NCBI RefSeq assembly: GCF_025766255.1
Contig: NW_026516726.1
Location: 124,001 to 188,000, forward strand
Length of the DNA: 64,000 nt
Direction: 5' to 3'
From: Zychaea mexicana
Taxonomy: Eukaryota; Mucoromycota; Mucoromycetes; Mucorales; Lichtheimiaceae
The notes beneath the pieces were generated by a model that was not told where the DNA came from, did not search any database, and saw nothing but the letters and a program-made list of their open reading frames with translations. Of this stretch, positions 1 to 13,700 are shown piece after piece; within the stretch, counting starts at the first letter, position 1; every line of letters starts with the position of its first letter. Both the position numbers and the translations under genes were made by a program.

Positions 1-231
1 AGATGGCAGAATACAGAGTAAGTTTTAGTTGTTGCTCAGAGGAAGAGGAGGGAGTATATTGATTTGGTAGTAAATGTATGCCTAATGAATCGTGACCCAT
101 TGTAGGCTTGTCAAGATGCACTGGCATCACATTATGGCAAGGAGGAAAAGGACTTTGTGCTGCCTTCGGACGCTGACAAAGTGGACAACTATAAACCCGC
201 AGCCTTGGGATGCACAGAAGCCATCGTTTAA
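1..231 (+). CDS. C-terminal end of an unrecognised gene (partial)
   Basis: The window opens inside an exon (1-17), followed by a GTAAGT donor at 18 and a TGTAG acceptor ending at 105. The last exon (106-231) reads in frame to TAA at 229-231. The visible C-terminus is about 46 residues, polar and mixed-charge, ending in LGCTEAIV. I do not recognise the family. The splice signals, the open frame and the convergent arrangement with the next gene (stop codons about 130 bp apart) support a real gene whose body lies left of the window. Confidence 0.55.
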
Positions 232-364
232 ATAGAAACTCTCGCATCATTTCCCCTGTTCCCCCGCCCTTCTCCTTCCCAAATAGTATACACGCATCAC
301 ACACAACTCGTCCACATTCTTCTTTCTTTTGAAAAGTCTATTTTATATTTTTTTTTGCTCCCTT

Positions 365-1401
365 CTACTGTGTATTTTCTGCAAAATAGATGCCCTCCTA
401 CATTTTTAAACCAAAAGTAAAAGCAACTCTTATGTAAGTTTCTACCATGAGGCTTGCGTCCTAGCCCGAAGAATACCCTTCTTACCTGTGCTATCCAATG
501 TGTTGATTTGGATGAAGTTTTTGCAGCTGCTACTTCCAGTTGGCCCGGAATAGGTTGTCCATATTGATGGCTAGTGCTAGATGTCAGATAGGTCTTGCTA
601 TCCATATGTGACAGCTGGATAGGCTCCTCACGAGTCCAGTATTTTCCTGATGGACATTCCACCTTCCAATCATCGCCTAAACAAGTAGACACAGATGAAG
701 TTAACAATAACTCACTTTTTTTTTAAAATAGCATGTATCTAAAAGCCAAGCGATCAATTACCAGTATCTTCACCATCATAGCAGCTGACTTCCTGCTGCC
801 GTGACAACGGCGAAGAGTGGAGATGGCTGTGAAGATATGCCTTTGTGTTGGCATGGCGTAAGCGTACTATCGATCCACACGGTACCGGCTCACTAATATA
901 CGTAGATGGTTATTATTGCACTTTCCCCCCGGTTCCCTCCTGGTTTATACATCATCACACATTACCCTCGCTTGCATCTCTTGCCTGCACCGGCCTGTAT
1001 AAGCCAGAAACTGTTGCTATCGTCTGCTTCGGCGAAAGCTGTAATCGATTGCTGCCCCGAACCGCTTCCTATACAAATTATTCCAAAGGAAAAGGACGCT
1101 GTTTAGCCTTTTAAAAGTGTTGAGAAAACCGGAAAGGATGGGATTCGAAAGCAATGCAGAATGGTTTACCGTAAGAAACGCCGTGTGAATGGAGTTTGTA
1201 TCCAGAGGGTTGATGTGTAAGTTTAATTGTGCTGCCGCAAGTAACTTTTTCAAAACCTAAAGTAATGACGAAAAGACTGGTTTAGCGGCAACCATTCGTA
1301 AACTAAGAAAAATTATAAAGTTTACCATCTTCAAGTTCAATGGCACCGGAGACAACAGCAACAAGGCATGTAAGCGCTGATGCTAGAAAGGCCAGTTTCA
1401 T
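365..1401 (-). CDS. SDF2: SDF2-type MIR-domain protein, secreted/ER
   Basis: Six exons can be joined with consistent phases: 1401-1326, 1256-1170, 1068-966, 892-762, 676-486 and 397-365. Exon 1 encodes a signal peptide (MKLAFLASALTCLVAVVSG). The mature protein follows the stromal-cell-derived factor 2 pattern of MIR repeats: VTCGSTIKL..LHSHGVSYGSGSGQQS, then PCGSIVRLRH..YLHSH..SRQQEVSCYDGED, then DDWKVEC..YWTREEPIQL..YGQPIPGQLEV..HWIAQEGIYF. Total length is about 205 residues, usual for SDF2. MIR domains also occur in protein O-mannosyltransferases, and SDF2 proteins assist ER quality control. No HDEL-like tail is seen; the protein ends EGIYFAENTQ. The start is chosen because it alone supplies the signal peptide. 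Confidence 0.93.
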
Positions 1402-3440
1402 GATGAAGTGTTAGCGGAGTGTTGTTGTTATGGAGAGAAGGGAGACGCGAGAGAGCTTTTACATGCTTGAGAGTTCGCCGTTTTTATTCGCGACGCGATC
1501 ATAGAAGGACACGTGGCATTAAAAGACAAAGTGTACTGTTTTGTGGGATAGTAATCCTCACACAAAGCTACATAATTCTTGTTGACTGTGCCTGGGCTTG
1601 ATCCTAGTGGCTTTAAACAAAGCCAGCGAGTCCAACAAAGTTGACCATCACAAAGCGCAAGGCAAGCTCGGTCCAATTTGCCCATCCTCAGTACAGCTTT
1701 CTGATCAGGGCATCTTTTTTGTGTCACCTGGACAAAGTACAGAGCTTGGACCGCCACTCTGACTTGCTGGCGACCTGGACTTGCACTCAATTTCGACAGA
1801 GACCTGGAAATTTGGAACTTGGTCCAGCTTTCCTTTGGATCTTCACGACAACCTCTTTGGCTCACACTCGTCCCGTCCACAAACTGCTCAAGCTCAACAA
1901 TCCGATGGATGACAACCTCAAGCACTTGGACAACTTACACACCAGTCAGAAAATCAACAACCTGACTTTTTTCAGCTCGGTATTACATTGCCGCATTGAG
2001 CAATATGAAGTTCTTCACAGCAGCAGATAACTTTTCCTGCACGGCCTTGTTTGCCGACTTTTTAAGTGACGGTGATGGCCAGAGGTTGCACGAGTGTCTC
2101 GAGCTCAATGCTACCGATGATCGATATATCTTCATCTAGCCCAAATATCTTGAGTACTGATTTGTAAATAACAGAATAAAGACGTCGCGCTGTACTGGTA
2201 GCATGAATAAGGAAGTGGATTCAAATGGAGGAGACATATAAGTAGAGTTAGGTCGCTTGCTATGTAGTAGGATGACCGTCCTTTCCACATTATACATGAA
2301 TCTAGCTAAATCAGGGACATCTTTTGATGGTCTACAGGAGTATTGTAAGAAATATGCTTCAAAAGATCATTCTTTTCCATGTGCCTACAGTATCCATCGC
2401 CACGGTGAACGGGGTGGTCATGTACCTTGCTTATTGTAGGTATGAGCTGCTAATCTATATTGTAACGGTAACTGCTCATAACCTAGTCAACAGCCGGATC
2501 CCACTTAGGTTCAACCTCACTAAGTAGTTGAATCATAGACGTATCACCGATTACTACGTTTGTCAAAGCTGACGATACGCTTTGTTTCTATATTTAAAAA
2601 ATGATCAAAGGTGAGCACGATATTGCTTACAAGACTCTTGACAGGAGCATGTAAATTGATCATCAAATTATTTCTAGAGGGTTCATAGTCTGCATTTCTT
2701 TTACCCAAAGAGCTCTGTCTGATGATTTAACCTTTGTGCTAATTTTCACCTATGGTAAAATAAAGACTGTTTGAACTGAAAAAGGCGGAATTTGACTGTA
2801 CTGCTGTCTTAAGAAGATGTAAAAGCATTTAATAGCTTTCCAACAACTTTTGTTTCTCTTTATGACAATGTATCCATACAGTATATCTTCGATAGTAGGA
2901 CTTGGCTAAGCGGCAAAAGAAGTGTAAAACCGACCGCTTAATCCTGGGCTAAATTCTATCTTATTGAAATCTGTCAATCACTGCCTTTTAAAGTCCTTTA
3001 ATATGTATGTAGTCAACATTGTTTATATTTTCCAAAGCTTTCGTTGTTGAATGTTAAAATAGATTAATTAATGTCTGCAGAAATTGGATATGCAATAGAG
3101 TATATGTTCTATATGTAATGCAGAGAGCGAATGACGAGAGTACAATTGTTTTTAACGAAGCTTTAGAGTTCTAGTGGTAGGTACAAGAAAGAGTGTATAT
3201 GTAATGATTTTAACAGATTTGAGAGAGAGACAAAAGGACAAAAGAGGAGGAGGAGACTATATTACCAGATGATGTGATATTAAGGCACTTACAAAAAAAA
3301 AACTAATTTACACACTAAGGAAAAGAAAGAAACTATATACGTAATGGGGTAGAAAATAATATCGAGTATTTACGAAGTAAAGTAAAGGATAAAGTAGTGG
3401 TCATGGTGTAAAGGGCGATGTTTGCTGAGATACGTTTTTT
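1402..3440. other. Intergenic stretch without a supported gene
   Basis: This is a 2 kb gap between the SDF2 start and the demethylase stop. From about 1570 to 2110 base composition is richer in G+C and several frames stay open for 100-165 codons on both strands. None shows a motif I recognise or a convincing splice pattern, so I treat this part as a possible decayed coding relic. From 2140 to 3400 the sequence is AT-rich with many stops in all frames, and I see no feature in it. Confidence 0.5.
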
Positions 3441-5766
<2,326 letters not shown>

Positions 5767-8398
5767 GGTAACTCTTTTTGAAGGCAGGTTGCCAATTTCC
5801 GTTGTTCTTTTATACTCTTTACTGATAATGGTAGATGGGCAGGAATAGTAAAGGGAAGAGAGCGAATCGACCAAGAAGCAATCATAATCCTTTTTTATTG
5901 TTTGGAACGGAATATGAATTTAGTGTGTCTGTGTGTCGAAAGCACTGCTCGCTACACGGTGTGGTATCGTGATCTCAGTCATGAAAGGAAAAGGATGCCC
6001 TGTGATTGGTGGAAGAAGCAATCAGATTATGCGTAGTGCTCGACTGCTTTGTCTCTTATTAATCATCTCAATGTAATCCAAGTATTACAACACACGTCTG
6101 AAATGGAAACGCATGTATTCTTGACTTAATGAGTCATTTCAATCGCCCTTCGACAGCTGCCTGCCTGCTTTGTCCTGCTGCGCGAAAGATGCCTTGTAAC
6201 AACTATGCTTTATGTAGCTGGAAAATCACTCCATGTCATCGAGCACAAATTTAGATTCCAGTAGATATTGATTTTTCCTCGTCCCCATATGCAATATTAC
6301 GCTGGGTATGTTGAAAGGAGAAATGCAGCAAACTGTCAATATCTTTCGACAGGTCATCCTGCAAAACAATTGAACGGGTCTAAGTTACACAAGGATCTCG
6401 TCGTCCAAGTAACGCAGTCTCTCTTTCACATTCTCTAACGTCTTTGCGCATCTCTCTCCAATGTGAAGTAATAACAAATGACTTTACTCACAACATTGTG
6501 CAAAACGAAACACGAGTGTGCTCGATATGCGACGAGAATTCTGAGCGGAAAGATGACTTGTGGCCCAAGTCCGTTCCAAAGTCTATTCTTTGTCCACACC
6601 TACACTTTATGTCGAGCAAACCCGTCTCTAACAACCGCTCTATGATGTCCTCTCTGTACGATTGAGACCTTGATTGCAGCTCTCAAGTAAGTTATAAGCA
6701 AATGCGCGGCTTGTGTCAGGGTTGTTTGGCGTCATTGCATTATGCATGATACGGGATGCTTACAAAGCCAAAGTAGCAAAAATTCACGTCCAAATTATTG
6801 CGGACCGGTGCACACGAAAAACGGAAGCAAAGGGCACGAAACATACTTGCAAGCTCTGGCTTCATCGTCACGGCCAGTTTGAAATCGAGAATCAGGTCGT
6901 GCAGGGAGAGACTGCTGGAGAGATTCCTGGGTAAAAAGTCCTACTTTCACAACCTACATCTTTCTTACAGTGTTTGTCGTTGGTTAAGCCTCTCCTGCTG
7001 TTTACTTTATCACTTTAAACATATTATTGCTAATTTAATACGATCTCATTGAATCCAAGTGGTTCTGCTTGAGTTAGCTGCAGTTTTACCTGCCTGCAAA
7101 GATGCTTCCCAAGGAGACTGAATACGAGCCGAGGAACGGCTTTCAAGAGCGATTTCTATGATGCATACATACAACTGCCGGTATTGCTATTCATTGAAAA
7201 CCACTGCCCGTCAGACGATTGTAGTTGAAGAAAGACATCATAGCAAGCTAATATCCTGCTGAGAACGATAAAATTTGAGAATGTAAGTCTATGTATCTAT
7301 AAGCTAGTAATCTCAAAATCATACCGAAACACACAGAGCATGACATAGAGAACAGTCTCTACTATGTTCGATATCTTGCTCTCATTACTAATAAACACTA
7401 AGTGATGATATCATAGGAGAAGCTCCTCTAGCTCTTCTTTTAAAAAAGCACTTATCATGCCGCAAAACATCAGTACAGTCCATAATCATGATATAGAGTG
7501 GTTTGATCTTTTATCTGAAAGAATTTGCATTAGCTAAAATTCAGAACAAGTGTATACAGCCGGCGTTCACTGTACGGATATTTTACATATGCACATTTTT
7601 GCTTCATTTAACTTTTATGCTTCAGTGATTGTGGGAATGTAGTTTCAGCCGAGAGCACTTCTGCTTGAGTTTCGATGCAGAACAATGTGGGAGAATTATA
7701 TTTAGCTAAAACTGTCGCTGCATCCTCGTGGCAAGGTGGATGTCGAGAAGGCAAGACAAGAAGCGTCGCGCTGTCGTTGTCTGTACTACCATTTGAAACT
7801 TGAGCTTATGAGTATGATACAGTACTTGTCAGTAGTAATCTTAAAAGCTGGTGGATGTGTAGCTGAGAAAAGTAAAAGAGAGGTTGTTTATCGACCTGTT
7901 TAAATGTCACATCATGTTTGTCGCGTGAAGCTGCAAACAACGTGCATTTACTATTTGTTATTTATCCATACATGCGCATGGCGTACTTCATCACCATCTT
8001 CATTGAAAGAGGGAGTGGTGCAGAACTGCATATCCAACAGAAGCAGTATCGCCCATCCTTGGATGCGACTATGGGTAAACCAACCCAAATCACAAAATTT
8101 GCGCGGGGCAGCTTTGAGAAGTTTGCTGTTCAAGCGGCGGCCAATCAGAATCGACAAGAATTCCCATGGTTATAAAGTCCGGCTATCTCAGCTCAGTTGC
8201 CTTTTCGCTTCTCTTTCCCTTATTATCTCCATGCTTTTCTATTTCGCGCAGTCGTAATCGTCATAAACGCGGCCTTAAGCCAAGCACAGGTAAATTCCTT
8301 TATAACACTGCTTCTGCTGCTTTACACACGCTCACACCCGTGTTTTAGCTGTGATTAACCGTAGTGGCCTTTTTCAAAGGTCCACCAACTTTTTGTAT

Positions 8399-8451
8399 GT
8401 GTCGGTAGTGTTTCCGGGCACGTTTGCAGGTTCGACTCCTGGCTTGACACA
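8399..8451 (+). other. tRNA-like relic lacking an anticodon arm
   Basis: A 5' GTGTC pairs with a 3' GACAC. Between them lie a tRNA-like TAGTG..GCACG stretch and a near-perfect internal B-box/T-loop (GCAGGTTCGACTCCTGG). At about 52 nt it is too short for a tRNA, and no anticodon arm can be folded. It is conserved in the inverted copy near 39900-39955. It is best read as a decayed tRNA or tRNA-derived element, not a functional tRNA gene. Confidence 0.35.
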
Positions 8452-9214
8452 AAGGTGGGCGCTACGTCGAGGTCTATTGTTCATTTTGGGAGACCATTAG
8501 TCGCATCGGCCCCGCGAAGAAGAGCTCGATCACCTTCAGTGGCTATCCTGAACGATCGGGTCCCGCCTTGGACGATACAAGCGTGTCTGTTATAGCCTGG
8601 ACTTGCCGTACTCTCCGGAGTATGGTGTGTCTGTCAGATAGTCCTGAAATAACGCTTGAGGTACTGAGGGAATAAGGAATTGACGGAAAAGGCATTGGCA
8701 TTGGTGTCATTCCTGAAGGCTTGCCGAAAGGCTTGCTGGAAGGATTGGCGGTGTAGGTTCCAGCTTCGAGCTGGGACTGAGGCTGTGGTGGACATGGAGG
8801 TTGAAAGGTGCTTTGTGCCTTTTCTCAACCTCCTTCTTTCTCGTTCATTGTCAAACTAATGGACGAGAGAACTGCCAATGCCTTCTTCTTTTTCTTCAGC
8901 TAGACACTTTTTTGACCTTTGTTATTTTTCTTATATTCTTTGAATCAATAAAATAGCTCTTCCCTCTGTTTCCCTCAAAAATATGTCTTTTCAGAAAGGC
9001 GTATAGCACGCGAGCTTTTGTCGCTGCTTCTTTGCTTTGATGGAATAGACTTTTGCGATGGCAACTGAGGCATAAGTGACAGCTAAAATTCGTTGCTATA
9101 ATAGTATGGCCTGTTCTCGCTGTTGCCCAAGACAAAGTACTTATCAACGCCGTACTGATGGGATCGTCACAACTCCTGATCCCACTTGGACTCTGCGACC
9201 GAGTTGCCATCGCT

Positions 9215-9729
9215 GGCTTCACTGGAAGACACTTTGCATAAATCGAAGCGAAGCCCTCCAAGCACACAATCTTAGTTCATGAATCTACCTCAGCACTCGC
9301 TCAGCTACACAGATATTTAGAGCAGTTCCTGGCAGTCCGCCTCGAAGCATACGCGCAACAGGGCAAAGTCGAAAAGGTGTACAGCCGTATTCTTTGTCGA
9401 CGACAACTTCCCCGGCTATTTGAGGACATATGGTATCGCCGCACGTATTTTTTATCAGACAACAGAGATTTAAGAAAGCAATAGCGATGTGCGCAGGGTT
9501 CCGCAACTTTTGATATAATCCGCTGACAGACACATTATTCTACCTCTCCAATGAAGCTCACCATATGCTTGAAAAGCGTAAGAACATGATGAAAGTACAA
9601 CCTTCCGATGTGCTCACCGTGAACCTAAACGAGCTCTCTTTTGGTGACATCCTTCGGTGCATGACTGTATCCAAGGCGTGTCGCCAATGCAATATTGATT
9701 GTCCTACAATTGTCACGCTACAAAACTAA
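9215..9729 (+). pseudogene. Broken F-box/TPR-like protein gene (copy A)
   Basis: Reading across several frames gives a TPR-like part (ALAQLHRYLEQFLAVRLEAYAQQGKVEK) and then an F-box-like part (VQPSDVLTVNLNELSFGDILRCMTVSKACR). This order is typical of the large F-box protein families of mucoralean fungi. The frame is broken by at least two shifts between the two parts and by an early stop, and it ends with TAA at 9727-9729, so it is not translatable as one protein. The homologous remnant in copy B carries different lesions. F-box identity rests on the spacing of hydrophobic residues and the VSKACR ending, so it is moderately certain. Confidence 0.5.
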
Positions 9730-10172
9730 TATCTACATTCGAATGGCATAGGATCCTGCGAACTGCGAACAGAATACAACGGGGGTGTGGATCTAGCATG
9801 GCACTTGGATGCGTGCTATGTCTTGAACAAGTAAACAACAACGACAATGAGATATTCTAGTAACAACAGCATCAGCAGCGGTAAAACCCACATTTCGTCG
9901 CCATGTTGTAAAAGCGAGGGAATAAGGCCTAAAAAAGAAGGCACTACTGTAGGAAGGCTGACTGCAGTAATAATCTTCTTGTAGCTCACATATTAGGAAG
10001 ACTAAGAACCGCCTACTATGTGGTGCTACATTGTCTCTTTTCACGCAGTCTGATACTCTATCCAGCACTGCTCCATGTTAATCAATGGGCAATGTTGACA
10101 CTGCCAACATTTGTGAGCGTAATAGAAAGACATTGATGGTGACTGCGCTGTGGGTGATTCTTTATTATCATA

Positions 10173-10721
10173 CGTAACTATGTAACAAGTGATCTTAACA
10201 ATAAATAGAATCAAGAAGAAATGCGCGAGCAAAAAGATATATAGAATAATTGTAAACAGATGAAGGCGAATATACATACATATCATACCTACATAAATGC
10301 AACGAATGAAAGGAATGGAAAAGGGCTCAGTAGATAGAGAGCACCCTTTTTGTGTTGAGGTATGTTTTTCAATACATTCATTACATTGAAAAAGATTTTC
10401 GTTGAGGAAGCAAAAAGAAAGAGAAAACATATACGTATGTATAGATAGTACAAGACAGCATATTTACGATAGACAAAACTAGTATAAGGTTTGTGCGTGT
10501 GTGTGGTATGTGTGCGCTTTAGGCGAGTTTGTGTAGAGAGTGTAGTGTAATGTAGAGTGTGTCTCTTTTTTTAAGGCAGGGAGAGAAAGGATGTGTATGA
10601 AGCCGGATGACCAAAAACGGAAGCTGTTCTTAGTGTATAAAGGCATAATTAAGAGGGGAGTGAATGAAAGGGACGAGAAGAGGTGGTGGTGTGGGGGGGG
10701 GAACATTAGTTAAACAAAAAA
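10173..10721. other. 3' flank of the kinesin gene
   Basis: Between the end of segment E and the kinesin stop codon the sequence is AT-rich, with a GT-rich run near 10490-10560 and a G-run at 10690-10700. No gene or clear terminator motif is seen. Confidence 0.4.
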
Positions 10722-13700
10722 TTATAAAGAATCGTTCTTGAGCTTGTCGATGGGGAACATTTGGTCAATCTTTGATATCCAATCTATCATATCCGCGCGG
10801 GAACCGGCTTGTAAAGTATATGCATTGTTGTTGGTATAGAGAGCAAACACATTTGTCCGCTAAAGACGATAGCAATAAAGTGCATTAGCAAATCTGTAGA
10901 ATATGCGCTAGTTGGAAAACTTGGGTGTTACCTCTATCATTTGTTCCAAGGCACGGTTATAATCTATGCGTACAGAAGATACATTGATAACGCCTTGTTC
11001 ATCGGTTTCGGTGTGGTTGCTGTATATGTAAATGTAAGGGCGTCGGATGACAAGCCATCGCTTGACCCACTTGTCATGGACTGCGCTCTCTTGGTAAGTT
11101 AAATATCCACGCTTAGAAACGTTATCACTAAAACATACATTATTAGTAAAGTTTTCGCGTTAGTCCTTGCTATGTTATCTAGGAAGTAAATATGATATCG
11201 GTACCTTTGTGTGACTAGTTTGACTTCGGCGAGCAATTTAGATGAACCACGTAGTTCTTGTCTAGCATCCAAATCTGGCATGCCTGGTATAGGTGGATCC
11301 TGACTAATAACAATCTAAAAGCACCTCCAGTCAATATACAGCAAAGTTTTGCATATGTGTAAGAGAGGTCAAATTAAGTATAGCTGTACCTCTTTACGGG
11401 AACCGAGCTTCTGCTCCCATAGATCAAGCACGCGTTTAGTCAATGCAGCTTGCTCTTCGGTTAATACGTCAGTATCCACGTGGTTGGATGATTTCACTAC
11501 TGTAGTTTCGCTCTTGCCATTGATGGCACCATTGCTTGTTTGTGATCGTGCTGCTCGTAAGGTCAAAACTTGAGCCGTAAAAGCAACTTGTTCTTTTCGC
11601 CGGATTCGCTCGCGGATATGCTTGTAATCGTTCACCAACGACACACCGCGCGGACGCCACGAACCAAGATACTCTTCTCCACGTACATATTTGGATGCTG
11701 TGTTTAGACGCCAAAGTTGGCTGAGACGTCGTGTCATAGGTGGTCGCAAGTTGACCAAAAATATACCACTGCATTTTGGCAATTGCTTGTCCGAGCCCAA
11801 CAGCTTGCGCAGTCTGCTGCGACCTGTTGAAGAATCGCGTCCTTGGATCTGGACAGCAATGTCCATGCTAAACTGGATGGGTTTGGAGCATTTCTCGGCT
11901 TCAACTTCCCATTTGAGGTTCAACAGGATCCGGCTGTTGGTTGCAGTGATACGGTTCAAAAATAGGCATTCGTGCTGAGAACTGTCCCATGCACCTTGGG
12001 CTGTCAGGTGGCTGGTGCCGTCGTTGTTGTATACAATATCTTGTTGCGAAAGCAGCTTGATGGGTATATCGTCGTGTGCTGGCGCATCAATGATACGGCC
12101 CTTGGGATCGAGCAGCCGTACACGGCCAATGGATGCCTTGACAATACGATTCCACTGAAACTGTCGCCCAGATGTATGCGACAGCGTAAAACAGATACGT
12201 CGTTGAAGACCTTGTCGTAGTGTAAATACACCGCGATCCAATGCATTCTGTGCTGTAACGGGCACGGGTATATAGTCGCCATCTGGTGCAAGCTCACAAA
12301 CTTGGACCCATGTAACAACATCATGACGCTCAGCAGCCAGTAATTCTTCTTCAGAGCGCCGTTCAAGGGAGCTACCGTTTGAGTTGCTGTGGTTCGAATG
12401 CATGGACGTTTGATCTGAAGCTATATTCCGTCCATTACTTTCCAAAGAAGTTGACGATCCATTTGCTGTATTATGCTGGCTTGCTGCAAGAAGGTCGGCC
12501 AGACGTGGCTTCTCGCGCTGGTCATCCCATCGTTCAAACTGTGACAGCGCACGTGATTGCGCCAGGCCATAAACCTCAAACGAAATCATACCACACTCTA
12601 GGACTTCCATGACATTGCGTGTTACGACCAGGGACAAAGTTTGGCTGTGGTCAAGCTGAATCGGACCACTGCCAAAATCGCTCACAGGATCGGTCGCAAA
12701 GATCTTTTCCGTGGTCGAATGGGCAGGTATGCCACCAAAGGAAGACAGTTTGAATTGGACATGGGCTTCACTGTATTCGGTCTCGTTCAGCCCGCTCATC
12801 TCCAACAGACGCACTTCGAATAGCAGCTGCTGACCCACTTTGAGCGTAAAACCATCGTCGTCCGAGTCATCCAATTCGTTGTCAGACAACGGTTGCCGTG
12901 CCTCGGGGCCTTTGATCGCAACAGATCGTGCAATAGGCGATATTAGTACACGCAACTTGCCCTTTATTTGGCCGGTGGAGCGGCATATGATCTCCACGCA
13001 GCTCTCGTAGGGCTGTTGCAGCATCAAATTACGGATCGACGTTGCTGCACTGCCGATAAAGGTGTACTTTGGGCATGGCTTTTCGAAAAAAGGATCTTCC
13101 AAGTTGAAATGCGAGCGATACATGGGCCTGTCAAAAAAGTTGTATAGACTTCGCATCTTGTGCAACCGAAGCTTGAGTTTCTCCAGAGACCAGACATAGA
13201 CGACTTGATGCTTACGATCGATCACTCGAACGCCGATGCATGGTTTTGGTGTAGACATGAGCGTCGTGTCTTCGTCCGTTTCGAATTGGTGTAAAGCCGA
13301 CGTGGTTTCCCAGTACGACATTGGATTGGAAAACTGTCCATCCTCGATAATCGCATATTGATACAGGACGTCTTTGTGGAGTTCGCGCGAAATAATATTG
13401 GCTTCTTTAAGCATGACGGCATTTGTCAAGACAACTTCTGCCATTGTGACGTATCGTAGCTGTCGCCATTTTTTGGCAATCTTTTGCATCAGCGCGAATT
13501 GTCGTTCGGAATAGCCATTACTGAATTCAGACTGTGAGAATTGTCGAGACATGCGGTTAATTTTGGCCTCGTAGATGCGTTTTTGATTGACGAGCTCTTT
13601 CTCAAGCTTCTCCTTCTCGACCTTGTATTTTTCTTCCAACTCGCTTGGCGCAAACGTTGCATCGGTGCATATGCTTTCCAAGCCATCCTCAACCATGGTT

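Larger units (their letters stand above)
6337..10172 (+). repeat. Segment E, copy A: 3.8 kb decayed mosaic repeated in inverted orientation
   Basis: The stretch aligns end to end with the reverse complement of 38231-42014, with scattered substitutions and small indels. It can be followed by shared reading-frame remnants (6444-7052, 7904-8257, 8634-8828, 9530-9730, 9793-10068). No transposase, reverse transcriptase, helicase or integrase motif is visible, and there are no terminal inverted repeats or clear target duplications. Recognisable contents are a broken F-box/TPR-like gene near 9.2-9.7 kb, a tRNA-like relic near 8.4 kb and Pol III-like boxes at the right end. Homology stops at 6337 (CAATATC) on the left and 10172 (ATTATCATA) on the right. 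Confidence 0.85.

Noticed and set aside
9793..10068. A 90-codon frame kept open in both repeat copies (also 38320-38592)
   Set aside because: It has no ATG start in either copy and overlaps the Pol III-like boxes. The few differences do not by themselves show selection on protein.
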